Positions 58,573-64,000 of a DNA stretch of 64,000 bases are shown here, piece after piece. Below the pieces are notes generated by a model, which saw only the letters and a list, made by a program, of their open reading frames with translations, was not told where the DNA came from and ran no database searches. Both the position numbers and the translations under genes were made by a program. The stretch is from positions 1-64,000 of the forward strand of contig JNEN01000751.1 in assembly GCA_000697355.1 (NCBI GenBank), written 5' to 3'. The stretch's first letter is position 1, and each line of letters opens with the position of its first letter. The stretch comes from Syncephalastrum monosporum B8922. Its lineage: Eukaryota > Mucoromycota > Mucoromycetes > Mucorales > Syncephalastraceae.

Positions 58573-61500
58573 CAAAATCAGGCTTACCACACAGTGGTTG
58601 CATTGGTCTCATAAGGTGAAGGATTGACATAACGTGTAATAGCTACGATCATGTACGATGCGAGAACAACGATACTTATGCGATTGTAGGTACTCCCCAG
58701 GTGAATATAGAAAAATGGAATTGCTAGAGATTTGGGTCAGTCTTCCCAGGACATGTATTTACAAGTAAATTCTTCTCACTCACCCAGTAGAACGGCAAAT
58801 ATCGCCAGAACATAGGGACTTCCTTGACCTGTCTCTAGTGCAGCCCAGCCAAAAAGAGCGCCAATGATGGTGCCAACAATACGCCACACGCTTGCAATGA
58901 GCGTTCCTCCGCTATATCGATAGTTATAAATTTGTTCAACACACGCATTTCCTTGGTATTCCATACCTCGTGGGGTTCATGATGGCAATCACCTATCGTT
59001 TGTATACGAGAATATAAATCCATCTCTCTTTTTGCATATCAGAATACGTACTGTGATGGATGCCCATTGGCATCGTTCTTGGATGAACCACGCGGCTGAG
59101 GAGGGAAAAAAGGCTGGTACGCATAGGAGGGAAACGGCGACGGCCATCTTGAGTGCGAACTTGAACTCGTACGATTTCAGCTTTCGGACGAGCAGCCAGA
59201 GCTGATAGCGTAAAGCCCTGGATCGGGGTGGTTGAGAGCGTCGTGCGTGTGGCGGAGTGTCTCGCTGTCGGATCGGGCCATCCTGTTCGGCCTCTTCTTC
59301 GGTGGTCGTTGGCTCGAGGGCCCCTGGAGTCTGTCGCTTGCCGAGCACTTTATCCAGCTCGATGAAGATCGTGCTTCGCCGTCGCTGCATGACACCTCCA
59401 GTGGGGGTGCCTGGCCGATGGGTCGGCTCTAATTGAAGCTTATCGTCGGGAGACGGGATCCGCATCTCTTGACTCGTATCCGAGGGTCCATGGGCGGGGA
59501 AGAGTTTTTCACCGTCGGGTCCTACATTCCGGGTACTCATCCGCTTAATATTCTTTTCTGTCTGCATCTGCACAAGCCGGTATTCTTCTTTGGCATCAGC
59601 GTGCCGGCTGCTCGCAGCATCGTCAAGGTACCTGGCCAGATGGCCTTTTCAAAAATAATGTAAGCCATGTAAACGAGGGAAAGAAATGGGCTCATAGTAC
59701 CACATACCATGCGAGTAGCCTCCCTTGTCACGTGTGCTCTGATGGTTGTTAAACGACACCCACTGTCGCAGCCATTTGCTGGTGAACCGTGGCATGTAAA
59801 TGTGCTTGTGGCGCGTCGCACCGCCGTTATCGCGCTGGAGCTGCTCCAAACTGCATGCCAAGGCCTCAATCTCCCGCGCCACCTCGCGCAGCGTAAAGAT
59901 GAAAAAGAAAATGAGGAAAAACTCTTCGCGCATATGGATATCCAGCGCACCATAACGGTAGTGTGCGCTGGTGTCTGTCAGGACCTGCATGCGGTGCCGC
60001 TCCGCTGCGTCAAAATCATACATGGAGGCACGCAGCGTCTGTGCGCAGGTACAGATGGAGTTGGGGCCATGACGGACGTGCGGGTTGTCATGGTGGTGCG
60101 GGTTCACCATAAAAATGTGCGAGAGATAGGACAGCCAGGTATGGACCCGATTGGTATCGTCATCGATGTTGAGCTCGCGCCGCACGCCCTCGCGGACGCA
60201 GGCCAGCACAGTGGCACACTCGGTGGATAAACGCGTGAGCGGATCGCGTAAGCTTTCCAGGTAGGTAACCAGGATATAGCGATACTCGGTGTTCATGTGC
60301 TTCTTGGGTTTCGCGGGCGGCTTGGGTCGTTTGTTCTTCTTCTTCTTTTTCTTCCTGGAGGACACCGAAAGCAAGGAGGGAAGGGGGCTCGATACCATGG
60401 TTCGGTTGCTGGGCTCTATGTCGCTCAAAGACGGACTTGTCTCCTCGCTCGTGGGCACGGCGTCGGGCGTCCCGGAGGACAAGGCGCGAGGTGCGCGTTT
60501 GGGTCTTGGTCGCGGGCTGAGTGACTTCTTGATGGCACGCCGACGCAGGTTGGTATCTTCGGCGCTTCGGTGCCGCGGTCGGCCGGGCGAGGGCGTCCTG
60601 AGCAATCCATTGTCGTGCGTGTGCGTCTTGTCTTCTTCCTCGCTCATCATGCTCCAGTCATCTGTATCGCCGTCGACAGTCGTCTTGTCCTCGTCCTTGG
60701 TCAGTTTCTGCAGTACGCTATCAAATAACTCGCGCTCGCTGCGGAGGGACCGACTGAGCGCGCTGAGATGTTTGACCATTTGGTCCAACGACTTGCGAAA
60801 CACCTTGAGCTCCTGCGGCCGGATATAGGTATAGCTCACTTCGTACTTGCTCTCCTTGTACGACTGGCGCACCTTGACCATGCCCACGCGCATCTTCTCC
60901 GCCATGTCGTCGATAACGCTGGCGTCGATGACCTCTTCGTTGGGATCCAAGAAGAATTGCTTTGTGATCAAGTCGAGAAGTCTTTTGGAACTGTCAGTCG
61001 TTTCCAGGATCGCTCGGCCCAGGCTGTCCACCGCTGATTCGGGCCATAGCACCAGGTTGACCAAGAGAGAGATACCACAGCCGATCAGCAGGGGCACGCC
61101 GTAGGTGACAGGAAGACCCCAGGGCATGCTAGTCTGGTTCACGCCCAGAGTCATGGAAAAAATCTGGACGACCATAAAGTGCATACCGAAAAAATAAAAT
61201 TTGGGCCACAATTGCCGGATGATCTGCGCAAACAGGATACCGAAGAACAGAAATAAGGCATTGGCGATGGCGCCCAGCGGGTGGAGCTCGTAATGGTGGT
61301 GCACGTTGTAGTGAACAGAGGCAGCCAGGCCAGCCAGAGCCCAAAGGACAGACATGACAACGCCCGCCACGGCCATCAGGGTCGCGTCGAACTGAGCGCC
61401 CATGCTGCGCCCCGGATGGCTGAACAGCATGCCTGTGGTCGTCAAAAAGGGCGCCTGGCCTATACCGTGCGCGACAGGGGGTATCAAGGACATGAGAATA

Positions 61501-61826
61501 GACAGAAAATAGGCTACCGTGCATTTGAGGACGCGTCGAATGATACGACTCGGAAAACGTTTCTGAAGGGTGGCCACCAGGCGATCCGTTTTTGTTTTCG
61601 TCTGCTCTTCGTCGCCCTGCTTGCTAACACGCGTCGATGCACGCGAGACATGGAACCAGTCCTCGAGCTGTGAGCCTGGCAGCCGAGCGATCGACGGTCG
61701 TATGGAATGCAGACGTCGGCGCGGTGGTTGCTGTTGTTGCGCTGGTGGCGGCGGGGGTGGCGGTGCTCGGTCGTCGCGAGGGCTTAATTTATCGTTCAAC
61801 TGTAGCTTATCTCGGTTGTCAGGCAT
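57609..61826 (-). CDS. ArAE/FUSC-like membrane protein (Bre4-type)
   Basis: Large membrane protein, 1252 aa, of the fungal family related to aromatic acid exporters and yeast Bre4. Eight exons: 59708-61826, 59052-59644, 58967-58992 (26 nt), 58784-58911, 58588-58723, 58438-58491, 58323-58372, 57609-58261; all phases agree. The N-terminus has a Pro/Gln tract, then a multi-helix ArAE_2_N-like block (residues ~95-280): VLKCTVAYFLSILMSLIPP, MAVAGVVMSVLWALAGLAA, YGVPLLIGCGISLLVNLVLW. A long charged loop follows (~380-660). The second helix bundle (FUSC_2-like) lies at ~850-1030: FKFALKMAVAVSLL, SVWRIVGTIIGALFGWAALE, IVVLASYMIVAI. A DUF2421-type C-terminal part follows. Transport is probable; substrate unknown. 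A further exon at 62026-62028 to about 61930 could extend the N-terminus. Confidence 0.88.
58525..58568. repeat. Poly-A run of about 44 nt in an ArAE-like intron
   Basis: About 44 consecutive A on the plus strand. On the gene's sense strand it is a poly-T tract in intron 5, followed by the CATAG acceptor. Length is likely variable. Confidence 0.9.
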
Positions 61827-62182
61827 CGTATCCTCGCTCTGAGCGCTGCGTGTCGGTGAGGCCCATATTTGAATGGGCGTCGGCGAGAGTGATACGGGGC
61901 TGCCCTCAACACTGAGGTCGAAATATCTGAAAAATACATGTGCATCGAGTCAATCAGATATTCATCCTCCCTTTTTTTTTTAGGTAAGCGCACCCTTCTC
62001 TGTGTTCAGTTTCGTCTTCTTCCTCCATGGCATATGTGTGAGAATGGTATATGAGCCCAAAGGTGTAAGAACAAGGAAGAAAGATGAGGAGACAAATGTT
62101 TATGTTTGTAAAGATGTATCGACAAACGACGTAAAATAATAAATTTTCCGCGGGAATATCATGTTTATTGAGTTGCGAGATT

Positions 62183-64000
62183 TTACGCGTAGTATTGCAG
62201 AGACATCTTCTTCTTGGCTTGTACTTCTTGGATGGCATCCATGAAATCCTCATGTGAGATCTCAACACCTCCTCGTCGGAGTGCAAGCATACCACCTAGC
62301 GAAAAAAGAAACGCAATCCCCGTAGTTAGTAAACCTGCATGAAAATGTTCCCTTTTCCAAAACCAAAACCAAAACCAAGACAGCACTTACTTTCTACACA
62401 GACGGCCTTGCACTGTGCACCGTTGAATTCATCACAGCATCGGGACAGCTCCTCAAAGTTGACATCCTTGTTGACGTTCATTTTGCGAGAATGGATCTGC
62501 AGGATACGCGCGCGGGCTTCCTCGTTTGGCAAGGGGAATTCAATCTTTCGGTCGAGACGACCTGATCGCAGTAATGCAGGATCCAGAATATCGATACGGT
62601 TGGTGGCAGCAATGACCTTAATGCGCTCGTCAGACGAGAAACCATCGAGCTGGTTGAGCAGCTCCAACATGGTACGCTGCACTTCACGATCACCCGACTT
62701 CTCCGAATCGAAACGCTTTGTACCAATGGCATCCAATTCGTCGATAAAGATGATGGCAGGCGCCTTCTCCTTGGCCAGGTTGAATGCATCACGCACCAAT
62801 TTTGCACCGTCACCGATGAACATCTATTCGTACCGTCCGAATTGAGCGTCGAACTACATGAGGATCTTCTTTCCCTCTTTTTTCTCTTTCTCTGGTTTTT
62901 TATGCACTTTACCTGCACCAACTGTGGGCCAGCAAGTTTGAGATATGCCGAATTTGTTTGCGCTGCACAGGCTCTTGCGAGCAGAGTCTTTCCCGTGCCG
63001 GGTGGGCCATACATGAGCACGCCCTTGGGCGGTTTAATACCAATGTTTTTGAAACGATCAGCATGTGTCATGGGAAGCACCACGGCTTCCACCAATTCTT
63101 CGATTTGTTTGTCCAGACCACCAATATCGTTGTAATCTTCGGTCGGTTTCTCGTCCACCTCCATTGCCTTCACTCGGGAGTCGTACCTGAAAAATAGAAT
63201 CGGTCGGTTGGCGATTGCGCGGGTTCAGGTAGAATGATGGGTAAGCTTACTCTGCCGGAAGGGTATCCAAGATCAAGAAGCTGTCCTTGTTGACACCAAT
63301 GATATCACCCGGTTTCAATGTTTCTGGGTCGACAAGGCCGATCAATGGCAGAAAGACGGTCTGACAGTGGGAAAAGAGTCGAATGCGTCGAAAGAGAGAG
63401 GCAGATTGAGTTTCCAGTCAATGCGTTCATTCATTCATTCTTTTTCTTTTTACCTGTCGAGTGGAAGTTTTAATGACAGCGCACTTGCCCTTGCGTCGAG
63501 AATCGAGGTCCACGTTGGCACCTTCCTCCTCCTCCTCATCCGGATCGACGTCGAGAAGCTGTGTGTGTATATATATATATATTTATATCTGTGAGTTTCA
63601 TATCGATAGAGAGTGGAGTCGAATAATGAGCAACGGACCTCAACGACATTGCCGACCAGGTACGGCAGCTGCTTGTTTAACTTGATTTTCTCTTTGTTCT
63701 CCTTGATGCGCTCCTTCATGGCGGCCTGCTCGTGTTGCAATCGGACGGTTTCTGATTTCATGACCTTTAGAATGAAGAGAAACACAGGGATGAGTTGAGC
63801 ATGAGATGGATGAGGCGGACATGGGAACTGGGAGGTAGGCAGGTAGGTAGGCAGGCGGGAGGCAAGTGGATAGCAGGCAGATCGCGTGCGCGTCTAAGGA
63901 ATGACAAATATACCTTGATATCGTTTTCAAGCAGTCGGCATCTATTGTTGATCTCCTCAGGAGAGAGACGCAGGATCTCCTGCTCAATGTCGTTGTTCTG
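62183..64000 (-). CDS. RPT5: 26S proteasome ATPase Rpt5 (5' end beyond window)
   Basis: AAA+ ATPase of the 19S base that unfolds substrates and opens the 20S gate. Visible exons: 63914-64000 (partial), 63639-63764, 63454-63558, 63251-63360, 62913-63186, 62391-62823 and 62183-62295; the start codon is past the right edge. The N-terminal coiled coil includes [20 protein letters not shown], followed by an OB domain ([24 protein letters not shown]). The AAA core has Walker A GPPGTGKT, pore loop [19 protein letters not shown], Walker [12 protein letters not shown], sensor [20 protein letters not shown] and arginine-finger residues. The C-terminus is SLQYYA, a HbYX gate-opening motif as in Rpt5. 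One donor is GTCCGT (intron after 63639), weak but in phase. Identity is firm; GMLALRRGG after CVES also matches this subunit. Confidence 0.96.

Overview
The window is a gene-dense stretch of a filamentous fungal nuclear genome. Small spliceosomal introns (mostly 40-100 bp, GTAAGT-type donors, TAG/CAG acceptors), poly-T/poly-A tracts and compact intergenic regions all fit a fungus. The gene set (UAP1, tricalbin, GID-complex FYV10, CBR1, PXR1, kinesin-3 with FHA and PH, Mrc1, ArAE-type transporter, Rpt5), the decayed Tc1/mariner-like transposase and the Ser/Thr/Ala-rich GPI-type proteins suggest an early-diverging lineage, most likely Mucoromycota/Mucorales. That assignment is inference from gene content and style, not from a marker gene.

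Layout. Positions 1-3154 are a transposon graveyard: two ~0.53-0.60 kb direct repeats flank a frameshifted minus-strand Tc1/mariner-like transposase relic and a 222/223-bp tandem repeat. Then come MRC1/claspin (minus) and UAP1 (minus), an uncertain spliced gene at 9.0-10.1 kb, two tandem nine-exon MFS transporters (plus), and two minus-strand secreted GPI-type proteins. Next are a RhoGAP with two predicted membrane helices and a five-C2 tricalbin (both minus), PXR1 and a thioesterase-like protein (both plus), a two-finger GATA factor, FYV10/GID9, a HAD phosphatase and a long kinesin-3 (all minus). The right part holds an F-box protein and a tiny secreted protein (plus), an RBM18-like RRM protein (minus) head-to-head with CBR1 (plus), a Lys-rich small protein whose first exon is only ATG, mitochondrial SerRS (plus), a large ArAE/FUSC-like membrane protein (minus) and 5'-truncated RPT5 (minus, runs off the right edge).

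The genes do not form an operon or an obvious biosynthetic cluster; they are mostly housekeeping. Loose themes are cell-wall/surface functions (UAP1 makes UDP-GlcNAc for chitin; two GPI-type wall proteins; RhoGAP; GATA regulator) and ubiquitin-proteasome functions (FYV10, F-box, RPT5), but their proximity is probably coincidental. Exon coordinates were derived by hand from splice signals and checked for phase; most sum to an intact reading frame. No tRNA, rRNA, CRISPR array or convincing novel multi-gene system was seen.
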